From the NCBI GenBank assembly GCA_016801845.1, contig CM028910.1, positions 8,192,629 to 8,256,628 on the forward strand: a stretch of DNA of 64,000 nucleotides, read 5' to 3'. Source of the DNA: Polydactylus sextarius. Taxonomy: Eukaryota; Chordata; Actinopteri; Polynemidae. The position numbers were made by a program, and so were the translations under genes. A model generated the notes under the pieces. That model was not told where the DNA came from. It did not search any database and saw nothing but the letters and a program-made list of their open reading frames with translations. This document shows positions 49,001 through 62,936 of this stretch, one piece after another (the stretch's first letter is position 1; every line of letters starts with the position of its first letter).

Positions 49001-52000
49001 TGCAAGTTGATTTTAAAAACCAAAATAATGACACAGGCATTAAACAAAAAAACATAATAATATTAATTAAAAAATAGTTGACATGAATGTGTTAACATGC
49101 AAACACTGACAAGTTTACCACAACATATAGAAGCTGTTAACCCTGACAGGAGGTTATTGTGAAGCAATGTGAGTGTTTATCTGTGGCAGAGCCTCAGGGT
49201 TTTAATGTCTTTAAAACTTAGTGTGAGTTATCTTGTGCATTTACATTGATTTGATTCAGTCTCTTTGATTTCTTTGACTTAACCAGGAGGATCGCTACGC
49301 CTTTCTTGCTGAGTGGTACGACCCAACTGCAGCTATTCTGCGGCGTTACCAACTGCTCTACTATCCCAAAGATGGCTCTGTGGAAATGGTAGACATTTAT
49401 TACTGCAATTAATAATAAATAAAGTTGCTGTTATTGATGATATTCTTCATCCTCTAAGGCTACTGTTAAAGACAAGGATTTTGTAAATAAACTGGGTTGA
49501 ACATTTTTAGCCCAAAAGTATTTTTTATAATTGTAGCTTTTCTGCAAATATCAGATTTATCTTAAAACACTACTAACATGCATTTTCATTTGCAGTTTGA
49601 TGTAAAGAACCAGCGCATATTTTTGAGAAGAACCAAATATGACGACATCCATCAGGAGGACCTGTTTGTTGGGAATCGGGTGAATGTGTTTTCACGGCAG
49701 CTTAATCTGATTGAATATGGGGATCAGTACACAGCAAACAAACTTGGCAGCAAAAAAGAAAGGTATGATTGGTTAGGTTGCGTGATAAGTCCATTATTGC
49801 TTTTTACGCCTGGCTGCTCACAGCCAATGCTCATTGTTGTACAGTGCTTAGTCGTCACAATATTTAACATCATGGTGATGGATGTTCATTGTAGTTGTTC
49901 ACTTGCTGTACTGCATGCAGTAACTGTTGTGTTCTTGTACCTACATGTACTGTTATGATGATGATCATCATGATATTATCATATAGTTTTATATTCTTAG
50001 ATACTACATGTGTATGGAGCAACATCTGCCATAAAATTTCTATTGTGGTCTTTCCAAAAAAAAAAAAAAAAATGATACCAAGTTGTCATAACATTCTGAC
50101 AGGGTGTTATTCAGAATTTGTCAAAACTGGTGCCACTGCAACACCTAACTTTTGATTACAGAAGTAGATGTAGCAACATTTTATATGTTTTCAATTATTT
50201 TTTGTGCTGCAGCGACTGTTTTCCTCTTATCCAATGCATATTCTGAACTAGAATACTTCCATGTAAATATGTTTCCAATTGTACATACATAATGAACTAT
50301 AATGTGGATGTGTTTGTTTTATGGTATCTGAGCTTGATAACATGTTTCTTCTTGTTTATAATATAAGGTGTGGTCCTTTTACGTCTTTTAACTTTATTCA
50401 CACCCCCTCTCTCTGTTTTTCTAGAACTCTTGCATTGATAAAACCAGATGTAGTTACGAAGGTCGGAGATGTCTTTGAATTGATATATTCCTCCAACTTG
50501 ATTGTGACCAAAGCCAAAATGACAACACTTACATGGTAAGGTCAAATCCTGAGCAGGGAGTGTCTGATAATACTACAAGTTATATTCTGGTAGTATATTA
50601 GAGAAACTTGTTAAAGAGGCAGTAACAGGCTGTTTCGTGCCAGTTTCCTCACAGAAACAGATGGATGGCTCTGCTTTCTCTCACATTAGCAACATATGGT
50701 ATTCTGAGGGGCAGACAAGGTTGGCATTTAATTAACTCCTGCTTGTTTAATCAGGTGCTTGGTCATGGTGTACTCATATCATCGGACCAGTCAAGGTCTC
50801 AAATACAAAAATAAATATAATGGTTCATTTTAGTTCATTTGAATAGAGGGCCATTTCTGAAATACTGACATTACATGTTCCTCCACTGTTTTCTCATTAT
50901 TCTCATATTAACCAAAAAAAAAAAAAATGAAGATCTAGACGATGTATCAAAGCCTTTTCCACATCGCCAGGAATAGAATTCTGGGAAACAAATGCAGAAG
51001 GCTTTAATTATTGTAATGCTATGTAGAGAGATTCAGCAGAAAATAGGGTCATGACTTCAGTGTCCTCCGGGACCACCGTCGCAGTTTAATACATCCCAAA
51101 GTCGACCCTCAGCTCCAACCTCATGAGAAAACATATGCATGTCTCTTAATCTATAAAAACACTATGTTATCTTCAAGACATACAGTATCAGTGTAAGTTA
51201 TATGAAATGATACAACGGACCTCATTGTCTCTGCAGAAGAAATGCCATATGTTAATGCATTTTACTAAAAAAAACTACTACAGTACGTTTAGGTGGAAAT
51301 ACCACCCCTGTAGCTCTACCACCAGATCTTCTGAGAAAATTACACTTATGGTCCAAATCACCCGGACAGAGCTATGTCAATCTGCTGTTTCCTGTCATGC
51401 TCCACCTCGAAGGAATTTAGTCAGGGCAAGTTTTTTCTCTGAATAATACCATTATTTTTTATTTTTACATGTGCTTTCTGTCATGAACTTAATCCAGCTA
51501 AACACAGGTAAACATAACTTTATACAGCTAACTAAATGTCTTAGTAAAACTGTCTGGAATCTTATGTCTGTTTTCTCTACAATTAGCACCACTTTGTAAA
51601 GATAAGATCTTGTTCCAGAAATTTCCCAGGAACATAAATAACGCCAAGATTAAGTGTCAACACCTCTATTAGTCAATATAAAAAGCAATGTGAACCTCTC
51701 TACGTCACCAGCAATGAATTTCTGTTGGAACACAAATGCAAAAAAATCATCCTATAAACTATATACTGTAGCATGTAAACCTTCCCCCAAAAATCTGAGG
51801 ACATGACCGTTAAGTTTTCAGTAGGTATTTCAACATTGTCATCTCAGAACAATAGTTTTTTCCACCAACAGGAAGAAGGTTAAAAAAGTAGACTCGCACA
51901 CACCAACATTGAATATTAAGTATTAAATAGCTAGTAATATCTGGCAATGTGGATTGAGTATCTAGACAAAGATTTGTAGAAATATCATATCATATGTCAT

Positions 52001-55000
52001 TAGTATGATACACAGATCATTTGGTGACTCGTTTTTTGGTTTTCTTACATTACAGGAACCAAGCAGCAGACTTTTATGTGGAGCATCAGTCGAAGCCTTT
52101 CTTCAAGTGAGTGTTTATGTAAAAAAAAAATTCTAGTTTTTAGCAGGTGGGAACGACAGCCAATGATTCCAAGTGGCTGGACACTATCATTAACAGAACC
52201 TGTAGCAATAATGTAGTGAAGTAGTTACATTTGGATACATTTAAAGTGCCTGACCTACTGCTGGTAGGCAGTCCTTCTAAACCAGTGCTCCATATTGCAG
52301 TAACCTGGTGCAGTTTTTGTCCTCGGGGCCTGTGGTTGCCATGGAGCTGATGGGTGATGAGGCCATGTCTATCTGGAGGAAGCTCCTGGGACCTGCAGAC
52401 TCCGCTGTGGCACGGAGGGAGGCACCGCAGAGTGCTCGTGCCCAGTTTGGAACAGATGGCATCAAAAATGTCGGACATGGCTCTGACTCGCTTGCTGCAG
52501 CAGCAAGAGTAAAGATGTTAAACCACATTCATGTTCTTACAAGCTCTTGTAGCCCTTAACCCAAATGGTCAGATACTGTTACCCGTTCATCTTGTTTCTT
52601 TGTTTTTATTTAGGAGCTTGAATTTTTTTTCCCATCTACAATTGGCCATGGTCCCTCTAATACAGCTCTGTATACAGACTGCACGTGCTGCATCATCAAA
52701 CCTCATGCAATATCAGAAGGTAAGCAATGCATATTTACTTACAGCTTATTGAGATATTATTATTATTTTAAAAATCTATAATACAACATTATGTTTTTAT
52801 GTGTCCGCCATTTACATCCAACATTCATCCAGTTACAGATAATGCAGCCCTTCCTCCTATGGCTGTTTATGTGTTTCTGTCTCAAAGGTTCTCCATAGTG
52901 ACCAAATCTGTCTTTGGCTTTTTCCAAATCCCTGCCCTGATCCCTGCACATGGAGCATGCCACTAGAGCTCTGACCTGTGAAATGTGAAATTCTCTAGAC
53001 AAAGCTGAAGTATGCACACAAAAGGTTTTGGCATGGACTGGTTCAGGACATGAAAGACCAAACACATCTCATTAAAATGGAGACGCTCAGCGTGCTGCCA
53101 TAGAACTGATCCATGATACTGATTTGATCTCCAGTGTTTATCCTCAACCGTAATTTATTTGGCATGTAATATGAACTGAGTTTATATTTAGTCTCCTTGT
53201 GCTATATGTACACCACTTTTGTTCTCCTCTCCTCTATCAGTGTTTTTCAAAAACACTTGACTACATCACATCATGACACCGTCTCCTTATTTCTGACAAA
53301 CACCAGAACGTTGAGTAGGAGATGCTTGTCCTGGTGTAAACTGTTTATTCAAAAGGAAGATCTAAGGGGAAGTTCCATAATAAAAAGGAACAGGCAAATT
53401 TTATATTATATTAGATTTAATGTATTTAGAACACTTAATAATCTTCAATAACTAGTGTGTCTGTTTGACACTTGGGTGTGCCAGGAGCCTGGTATTGCAC
53501 ATGCTGCTCGCTGGCATGATTTTATGCCACACCTAAATGGAACAGAGCCATCATAAATGTCATTACCGTCGTTACCCCTGTTTTTCCTGCTATGACAGCC
53601 TAGTGTCTGTCTGCTGTGAGAAAACTATGAGAAAGATACCGCTAAAAACATCTACACAAGAACAGACACGCTTTGTTTGTGCAGCAGGGCATGTTGACCT
53701 TAAAATCAGACGATATCAAATTCCCTCAAAACACAAATTCATTTGTATGCATGTTTCTATTAATACCACTTGTTACTGAAAATGATTCACATATATTAAT
53801 GTGCTGTAGTGATGAATTGTGTAATTAAGTTTTGTCACTTTTTTTCTTCTGCTCAATTATTTTAAAAAGTAACAAACAAAAGGTTGATGCCATAGTAACA
53901 ACAACTTGCCCTTTTATTTTATCTCAATTTAACTGTCAAGATAACTTAAGGAATTTCAGGGTTTCCCAGTGGTTAATGTAAAGCAAATAGTCACAAGGTA
54001 TCATGGTATTAGTTATATGTTTTCTATTTATTGTTGAAATACACTGTATTTCAATATTTCACAATAGGCCTTTATCCCAAGAGAAGTTTATGTAACCTTA
54101 AGTCAATCCTCTACTTTCCCTGTGCTCATTGTGCTCTGGCAGCTCAATAGGTATTTGCATTGCGTCATTTTAGTTCGTCTGTGTTGTCTATGCTATGACT
54201 GAGACATGTTTAAGACACCATCTGTAATCTTAATGGATTTATGGCTGTTGTAAAAGACCTCCTGAACTACCCAACAGTTCAGGAGGACATTGACAACAGC
54301 TGCCTAAATGTTAAGAGGGAAACATACGGTACTGCAGTACCTTATTTGAACAGTTGCACCGTGCTAGAGAGGGAGCTGGTACTGTCATCACTGTCATGAT
54401 TTGTTGGCTGGTCTGGCCTTTGTCTGCGAGAGTAGATGTTAATCAGAACAGTGTTGTTGAGTCCACATAGGTATTGTAGCAAAGAAAAGTTATAATGTTG
54501 AGATTATGGTTCACATTTTCATTTTTTTTTTTTATTTGAATTTGTCTTGCTCAGATATTTTTAATATTCTAAAGTAACCTCACAATGTTTGCCTTCAGAC
54601 GTGAGCTCACACCTGTGGTCTGATCTAAAAATAGGACCTCAGTCTGAGCATTGGGACAAGCTGAGTCCAGATTTATAGAATCAAACAAAACCAGAAAACT
54701 CTCTGATTTCCTCTGAGGATTCACTAAAGAGGTCAGCGTACACCCCTGCTACATGTGCAGGGCACAGCCAGTCACAGCAGTGACAGAGGAAGTTGTGACT
54801 GAAAATGTAACCAGACATGACTGGAATAGAGAAGCTTCTGTTGCCAGGCACCCAGAACAAGATCTCCTAGCAACAGCACCCGCTGCTTTTGGGAGCTGCG
54901 CTGAGTGTGTCTGTCTGTGACGGTGGACTGGACTGTGACTGAAATGTTTCCCAAATAAGAGAGAGTGATCAGCACTGACACAGCACTGGGTCCAAAGTGA

Positions 55001-57225
55001 GAGTCATGAAAACACACGACAGCTTTTAGAGTTAATGGAACATGTAGACTCCTAGTGTCCTGCCGGATGAGTACACAGGCCACTTTTTATCAGGATGTCT
55101 GGCTGTGATTATGGGACTGGCGCCCTCTTTCAATGATGTGTCGGCAGCAGTCTGACCTTCTCTGTCACCGTTGCACCTTTGTCCCTGCAGCTGCACCACT
55201 TTTACATTAATACATGTCCACATTACCGAGAGCTACAGCTCCATATCTAAAAAGTGTTGACTGTCAAAAACACTGTCTCCTCTGCAAGACAGGACATCTG
55301 TAAGACAATCACTGTGCTTTGTCCAGAGACATGACACTGTGAGGACTCTGCAGCATGAAATAACAGTTATTTTCTGAACGGGAGCATTATAACATCAAGA
55401 TAGCATATTCGATAGTAATAACTTAAGCCATTTATGGATGACAACAATCTAATTTGTTTGATTGTGTAATCTGAAGTGTGACTGTTGCTCCACAGATTAT
55501 TTGTTTAGGAGCAGATTGAAGAGTTTATTGCAGCACTAAACACCATACTTGTCAATGTGCGTGTGTAAACATTGAGAGAAAATCTCATAAAAGCTCAGAT
55601 AACGAACGGTTTCATGTCTTTACAGGTCTGACTGGAAAGATCCTCAACTCCATATCTGCAGCTGGATTTGAAATCTCAGCCCTTCAGATGGTAAAACTCT
55701 TGTTGAGTCTGTCACCCATTTGCTGAGCTTTATATCATTTCAATGTGTTGGTGTAAAGGGGTTTTAGTGAATTAGTTTGCTCATATATCTTGGCTATACT
55801 CATGTAACCAATACATGTCATGTATTGATTTACTCTGATTCAGTCTGACCTCATAATGGCAGTCAGCGTCATTGCAGTGAACACTGACCTCTCACAGTCA
55901 TTTGTTTTGCCACAACAGATATGAAGCACATTCTGCACTGTGGGGCACAAATCAATCAACCAGGGATGTATTCCTGTGAGCACATGCAGGGTCTGGTGCA
56001 ATAATGGAAACAAAATAAATGCTTTAATTATTGCATCAAGAATGTGACCTCATAACTGTTGGGTACAATGGGGATGTTGTTACAATCCAAAGCACATATA
56101 GAAAGTATTTTCATTTGAAAAACTTCCTCCATTGTTGTCTTCTCAACGTCTCATTTCCTGGAATATTTCCTTCTTACGTTTCCTCCTCACAGTTCAACGT
56201 AGATCGTGCGAATGCAGAAGAATTCTACGAGGTTTACAAAGGTGTAGTTACAGAATATCCTGTAAGTATAAACACGACGTTGTTGTGCCACCATGACTGA
56301 TACCTGCATAACACCTCTGAGGGTTGCTACTTTTGATAATAATGTAAACATAAATGTTGCCTAAGCTGTGTTTTACAGAGGATGTGACAGATTTTGTCAA
56401 CAGAAAAACGACATTGAGTCATTGCATTTTATCATTATCAATATCATTCTCAGTTTTGACTTTGTTTCCCTGCAGAATATGGTGACGGAGCTGTGCTCTG
56501 GACCGTGTATGGTGTTGGAGATCCACGGCACCGACGCACCGAAGATGTTCAGGGAATTCTGTGGACCGGCTGATCCGGTGAGTTAAAACACATCTCCCGT
56601 TTCCTCATTATATTCAGTCCAACGAGTCAAATGTCACAAGTTGAGTTAAATGTGGTGAGAGTCAATACATCATCTGCAACTGCTCATCATCCATCCATCA
56701 TCTTTTTGAACTGAGTTTTTCCAAATGTTCTTGTTTTGGAGAGGGAACAGAAAACATGTTCACAATAATAACATACATACACTCAGTCATACATACATCT
56801 ACATGTACACTACATGTACACTGTACTACACACACACACACACACATATATACACATACATATATATATACTACATATACACATGTACGTCTACAACTGC
56901 TCTCTCAGTTAATCATTTTCAACAAAACCATGTCTTTTTCTGCATATTTCCTTATCTTGAGTTATCCTGAGCATGGTTACTCTGTGCTCCTCATGCACTG
57001 CAGCTTTTGAATAAGGCTCATTTTCAAATTTCGATTTTATTGTGTAGTCTGGGATACATCTGCAGAGACATTATTAAACACGCCAACAGGGCCCCATAGT
57101 TCTTATTTTGAGCTAGTCTCAGTGTTTGATTTTATTTTGTTACTGATCACATGAAAAGTGAACTAACAGGTTTTTTTAGTCCTCATTTAGTGCATGTTGT
57201 AAAGATTTTGTGGCTCATGAAATAA

Positions 57226-57306
<81 letters not shown>

Positions 57307-60300
57307 TGCATGCATGTTCCTGGGCACTGTGGAACCAGTGCTGCAGGGCTGTTCTGGTGCGTGATGTGAAACCCAATGATAAGAAGTTTTGTCTCCAAAA
57401 CGATTGTGGTTACCATAAAAAATGAGCGACTACACACATGTTCAACATTTGTGTCTATGACTCATATTTTCCACTGTTTGTGATTTCAGAATATTTTGCT
57501 CAAATTGTTTATAATATGTCCTGTGCTTAACCATCACTCCTCCAGGCAGTCCTCCACAGCCAGGACGTTACTGAAGTTATAGCCACAGAAAAGGAAAGGG
57601 CGTTTCTAATTAGCTAATGATTTACAGGTCACATGACACTACACCACTGCTTATTGATGCAGAAATAATGAGGCCTTTGCCCTTTGTTAGTTTATTAGTT
57701 ACCGTCTCCAGACCTGCCTCTGGTCTGGTTTCTCATCACTTAACTCTTTAATTTGTACCGTTTCTTTCTCCATTTGCTATAATCTGTTTTCTACCTTCAT
57801 GCTATATAACCTCAGTGATTGCCTCACACTTTGCTATCTGTGAGGTCAAGCAGTTTCATCACTCCATGACCTCAGACTCACCTCAGTATTATCTGACAAA
57901 TAACCTAAACATTAGCACTCCCACTCTTCAGTGCAGTCCAGTCACTTGATACACGAGATAAGTGAAAAGTCACAGCAGTCCTGAGATCTCAGAAAAGAAG
58001 AAAAGCCGCAGACTAGATCAGCGTGTTAGAGGTGAGCTGATGAGGTCACCAGCAGGTCGTCACAGCTCCATCTAACATTGTTGTGAGCAGTACCAAAGTA
58101 CAGGACATTTTTTGTCAAACACAGCATGTAAAGACATTCCAGATGTCATTATCAGGCCAACAGCTTGGATGAGACAATCTCTGTATGAAGAGGTCAGAGC
58201 ATCAATTTATACTTAAGACTTAGTTGTTTGCAACAAGAATAGACTATTGATTAATTCTAGTTGACTAAAGACTAATCTATAAACAACACAGGTCTTGTGT
58301 GAATGAATACATGATGGATTCATTGAACACAAACACACCTCTTCATTCAATTTATTAACTGCAGAAATATCAATATATAGTATGTATGGTGTATACATAA
58401 CATCTTTAACTAGGCGCCATATGTCCTGCAATATAAGATCCTCATATATTCACACCTCCACACACTGAGCTGCCCTGCCTTGCACTCACTCAGTCATGAG
58501 ATTGTGCTCTGTCTTGTGATGTGCCGTGATATCAGAGTGGACACACACGCACACATACACAACGGTCCTCTGTTAGCCGGTCCTGACCCAGCCTGTGCTC
58601 TTCACCCATGGTGTTTTATATTCAGAGAACTCTCTAAGAATTCAGTTCGCCTTAAATCAGCAGCTTATTAGCAGTGCAAAGCATGCTGCTTTGAGTGTAA
58701 GAGATGATCAAATAAGCCCGAACTTCCTGTTACATGAGGTGAGGATAAAATGTGCTTCACTTTACTTTATTGATTTACAACCCATCTCTGTGATGCTTTT
58801 GTGGGAAAAGATATCAGCTATCACTGGCCACTGTGCTAAATTTAGAGCAGCGTCATAGCATCAGACAAAACATCTGAGTAGAACTGAAATGTATCAGGAT
58901 TTACTCTGATTAAAGCAATAATGTGATGTTAAATGAAGAAGATTCATTTATTTCAATTATAGTTTTATAGTCACATCATTTTGTTTGCATATAACATTTC
59001 GCAAACATTTTTTATCACTCCTTTATCTACACACTAGTTACTCAATAATGTGAGCTAAAATGAAAGCGGCAAAGTGCCAAAAGTAGCACTAGTAGTTGTA
59101 GTAGTGGAAGTCATAAAAGCATAATCATAATGTGTAAGAGGTGATAAAAATATCACACCAAAGCTGCAGTACATATTTATGAACAAATAAAACAAAAGTA
59201 TAATAAAAAGATTTACAGGAGACACGTGACTCGAACTAGTCTCAAGGTGTTAACAAGCCCACAAGAGAGTAAATACCTTGGACTTAGCACCAGTCAATCA
59301 GAAGTGAAACGTCCTTGAGAACCTCCAGCAGCAGAAGTCCTGCTGCACTTAGAAACACGATGACCTGAATGACACTGAGAGGGTTTCTAGACGGTAACGT
59401 GATCATGGAGTCTTCTCTGCAGCGACCATTACTGTCCACAGAAGCCAGCAGCGAGCAACAGACTGTGGGACTCATTAAAATCAAATTAAACTATGACAGC
59501 AGGTCACTCATGGATGACTAACGTAATTACAGAGAACATCACTTTCCAGATTTTTTTTTTTTATCTCTGCGTAGATCTCCCCTTTATTTCCCCCCTTCAC
59601 CATCTATGGCTTTAGTCTCATGTGGTGTAGGACATGTGAAGGACATGCTGCTGCACGGTCAGATCCATTTTGCAGATAGTTACGCACAGGACAGTATATT
59701 TAGCTTCCTCGGAAAAACTGGGACTCTACTGACTTTCACTGCTGAACAGCCGCAGCAGGAATCCTGCTGTTGTTTCTACCTTGACGGATAATTAAAATTT
59801 TACAAGTTCACCAGATGATGGCATCTTAAAAATGACTGTTATTAGTTTGACTTTTAATAACTAGTTTTCGTGATACGTGTGATAAACACGCAGCAACATC
59901 ACTGGGCTGTAAAACATATGTATTAAAATATGTGGCATTGCAGCTATATCTAACCTCTCACAACAAATTATCTAAATTATCCAAACCCTCAATACCCAAA
60001 GCAAATGTGTCACTACAAACACAGCATGCTTTTTTGTGGGGGTGGGGTAGGGACTAAAACAGGCTATAGTTCCTCTTTGATGTGTAGTTCCCATGATCCT
60101 TGAACTTTGCAACATAGTGTTTCTTTGATAATTGATTCAGTGTTGTGCAGTACAGGCGACTTGTTTTCCTCTAGTTTTTTGTTTTAAAGGACAATGAGGA
60201 GAAGGCACGCTTGATATATGACCTTGAAACTTATTCTTGTCTTTTGTGTACGCTCTCATAAACCATGGGAGGATAAAGAACTTGTCAAAGGAAATGTTCC

Positions 60301-61757
60301 ACTGCCACATTCTTTATCAAAACAGAACTACAACTAAACAGACCTCTGATATTTCCATATTAATGTAATCTGTGAAGGGTCAAATATCATATGATTATTG
60401 TGCACACTTTCCCAGTGTAATAAACATTGCACAAGTGCAGTGTGTTACATAATGTTTGCATTCCTTTAGACTTAATAGTCATCTGGGCGTATTAATTATT
60501 CACATACTGTCCCTCCCCCCGATGGTGGACCCTGTGGGCGGGTTGCATTTCCCGGAGGAAGTAGCAAAGGACACAAGAGCCTGGCTCTGACCTTGGGAGT
60601 GTGTGATGTTGAAAGGAAGTAGAGAGGCGCTCAAGACAAAGCAGAAAGAAGAACTTTAGAGTTGTATTTTTAGAGAGTTTTGATGAGAAGAGAGTTTAGA
60701 AGTGGTGGAACATGTACTGTTGAAATATGTTAATGAAACTAATTTGGAATAAGTCATTGAAATCCTCATAAGACTGATGGAAGTGGCTGTTGTGGTATTA
60801 GAAGTGAGAGACTGAGACTGCTGAGGTTGATATTTCCTACATTTTGACATGAGGCAGTGTTAATCTATGACCAACACATTCAGTACGTAAAAACTTTGAA
60901 GAGGAAATGACCAAACACCGACACTCAGCAGTGTCACATGTTCAGCTGCTGACTAATCACTCTGCCTCAGCAACAGTACAGGACATTCTGTTGCAAAACT
61001 CGTGATAGTAAAACTTGAATTCTATGTCGTTTAATGTTGACGCTTTGTACTAATAAAAATTACTCCTGTGTCCAATGTTCTCATTCAACAGGAAATTGCA
61101 CGACATCTGCGTCCAACTACGCTGCGTGCTCTGTATGGCAAGAACAAAGTGAAAAACGCCGTCCACTGCACGGACCTCCCTGAGGATGGGGTCCTGGAGG
61201 TAGGAGGCCTTTCAGCGACACATGCATTGTTCTCTCCATGTTCTGTCGAGTGCGCCCACATCACTTCATCTGTGTAGTGCCTCTGATCCTACAAATAGGT
61301 TTCCTCATTGTCTTTCAGTGCGTGCATAAGTAACTACCTAGCGTTTAGTCTGGAACAAAACCCCCTCAACTCTGTGAAGCCGAGTCTCATGACTTCGCTC
61401 TGTGGGCCGGGGCAACCTTAGATCACATTGGTTTTGAGGAGAACAAGAATGGCAGAGGAATTTGAAACAAAACCATTGTTTAGCGGGGAGTGGGTCTGAC
61501 ACATCAAGCGTCATTGTTCAGGAAAACTCCTGATCTGTGGCCTGGACAAATGCCTCCTTGTTAAACATTAGCCTGTGACTGACTGAGCTGCCATTTTCCC
61601 AAGACTGTGACACAGTGGCCAAGAAAGGGCCTGTACAGAGAATCTACTTCTACAGTTGTGATCAGACAACGACTGGCCAGTTCTTTTGGCAGGTGCTGTA
61701 ATTAATTTTCATTTCCTTTTCCAGGTGCAGTATTTCTTCAAGATTTTGGATGGATGA
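46033..61757 (+). CDS. NME7: Nucleoside diphosphate kinase homologue 7 (NME7), complete, 12 coding exons
   Basis: Exons: 46033-46035 (ATG only), 49287-49388, 49596-49762, 50425-50535, 52056-52106, 52301-52508, 52614-52719, 55626-55690, 56193-56261, 56476-56577, 61092-61199, 61725-61757. They join to 1125 nt (374 residues; human 376). Domains: DM10 at about 2-90, first NDK domain from RTLALIKPD at about 90-235, second NDK domain from CCIIKPHAISEG to the end. The active-site His is present in both: His204 in HGSDS and His353 in AVHCTD. In the family NME7 is a gamma-tubulin ring complex component and an axonemal microtubule inner protein; kinase activity is reported for the first domain. The start is fixed because the upstream ATG (46013) stops after four codons, and exon 2 continues the known N terminus directly. 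Confidence 0.96.
46553..48077 (+). mobile_element. Dead Tc1-like transposon in NME7 intron 1, about 1.5 kb
   Basis: TA dinucleotides flank both ends (46551-46552 and 48078-48079). The terminal inverted repeats are long (about 150-200 bp, imperfect): the left begins CAATGGATATAAACAGTC, and the right ends as its reverse complement ending CCACTG. Both carry ACCCCTnTTCAAATGCCAGG. The interior on the + strand is a decayed transposase with LVREAAKRLTATVKELQEF in the DNA-binding part, LWSDETK, HGGGN, a QHDNEPKH box and NPI near the end. Stops and frameshifts break it, for example in the segment after the glycine-rich HGGGN region. Confidence 0.9.
56829..56885. repeat. (CA)n/(TA)n microsatellite
   Basis: CA repeats followed by ATAC and TA repeats in NME7 intron 10. 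Confidence 0.85.
57229..57308. repeat. (TG)n microsatellite
   Basis: About 75 bp of TG repeats ending TGCGCGTGCATGCATG, in NME7 intron 10. Confidence 0.95.
59284..59475 (-). CDS. Possible small membrane protein ORF antisense in NME7 intron 10 (63 residues), doubtful
   Basis: An ATG-initiated frame of 63 codons with one hydrophobic stretch (VIQVIVFLSAAGLLLLEVL, about residues 37-55) after a polar N-terminal half with several Cys, ending IDWC. Its base composition is richer in G and C than the flanks. The start context is weak. I recognise no homologue. It could be chance, a relic exon, or a real microprotein. Confidence 0.15.
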   Translation of the reverse strand: MSPTVCCSLLASVDSNGRCREDSMITLPSRNPLSVIQVIVFLSAAGLLLLEVLKDVSLLIDWC

Positions 61758-62936
61758 GTGCAAGAAAAGAAGACATACTCGCCCACACGCACAGACTTCA
61801 CAGTTGTCTCATTTTTCTGTTTATTGTTTCAGCCTTATGCAGATTAAATAAAGTGACAAGAGCAGACTCCTGACAAGTGTTTTGATCTTCAACACTGAAT
61901 TACGTATTTTCACACCAACTAAACATCTTATTACACGGGATACTGCATTGCCTCAGATATTCTCTAACTCTTTGACCAGCGACTTTGGTATTGGATTCAT
62001 ACATTACACTTTGAAAAAAATGTACAACTGCATAAATATAAAATTCTTCCACCGTGAAAATGGCTAAAACATTCAATAGTAAGTTGCATCACAACATGTG
62101 ATGTCTCCAGCAAAACAGATTTCATAGCACTAAGTTGCCACTGTTTCCATGGAGGTGACAGTCTTCTAAGCTGGACCCACAAAGCTCTACACTATGAATT
62201 AAGAATGAACTGATGTAAGAGTATCAAACAGAAATGTCATCAAACCATATTCTACAGGTAAGGTGAACAACAAAGAAAAGGTGTACAAATGTCTTCTTCC
62301 ACAACTTGAACAACTTAGAGAAAGAAGCGCGCAAAAAAAAAAAAAAAAAAAGGAGAGAAGGAAAAATAAAAGAAATGGATTCCATGGAGCGCAGTCATTG
62401 ACTCATACATGGGCCTTAAAGGTTCAGAGTACCATGCTAGTATTTTAGTTAATCAGAGCACATTAACACACACTTCACACACACTCACATAAACTAACAC
62501 ACCTGCACACAAAAACAAGCGCGCGCACACACCTTGGACCACTAAAGCTGAGACATAAGACAAAAGAGATTACAACAGGACCAGACTACAGCACTGGACA
62601 AAATATATAGAAACCACATTAGGATGAAATACTTTGGGGGACAGAAACACAGCTCGCTACACGTCAGTAGTGGAATTGCGGTTTTACAGTAATAGATGAA
62701 CACATCCCATGGCTCAAGGAATATTTTCATTTACAGTAGAATAAATATTTGCTATTGCTACTTTTGTATTTTACATTCTAACCCTCAACAAACACAGAAA
62801 AGCTAGTGTAAAGCACACGGATTAAGTGTAGGTCCTGTATATTATGAATGTTCAAAGACTAGTGGTGTTTATCTGAACTCTTTAATTCTCTACATTTTAT
62901 TTGTGTTTAAAATGAGAGTGCTCGCCATGGTTGAGG
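61758..62936. other. Convergent 3' ends of NME7 (+) and ATP1B1 (-)
   Basis: AATAAA at 61847-61852 is the likely NME7 poly(A) signal, 90 bases after its stop. The rest is probably ATP1B1 3' UTR, whose end I cannot place; a - strand AATAAA at 62896-62901 is only about 35 bases after its stop. An A-run (62334-62351) and a CA-rich stretch (62467-62534) lie within. Confidence 0.55.
61847..61852 (+). terminator. NME7 polyadenylation signal AATAAA
   Basis: Canonical hexamer 90 nt after the NME7 stop codon, followed within 30 nt by mixed GT-rich sequence. Confidence 0.6.

Noticed and set aside
54772..55083. 103-codon - strand open frame in NME7 intron 7
   Set aside because: No recognisable domain or family match and no splice context; probably chance.
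57183..57437. Open frames across the TG tract
   Set aside because: Same artefact, in NME7 intron 10.
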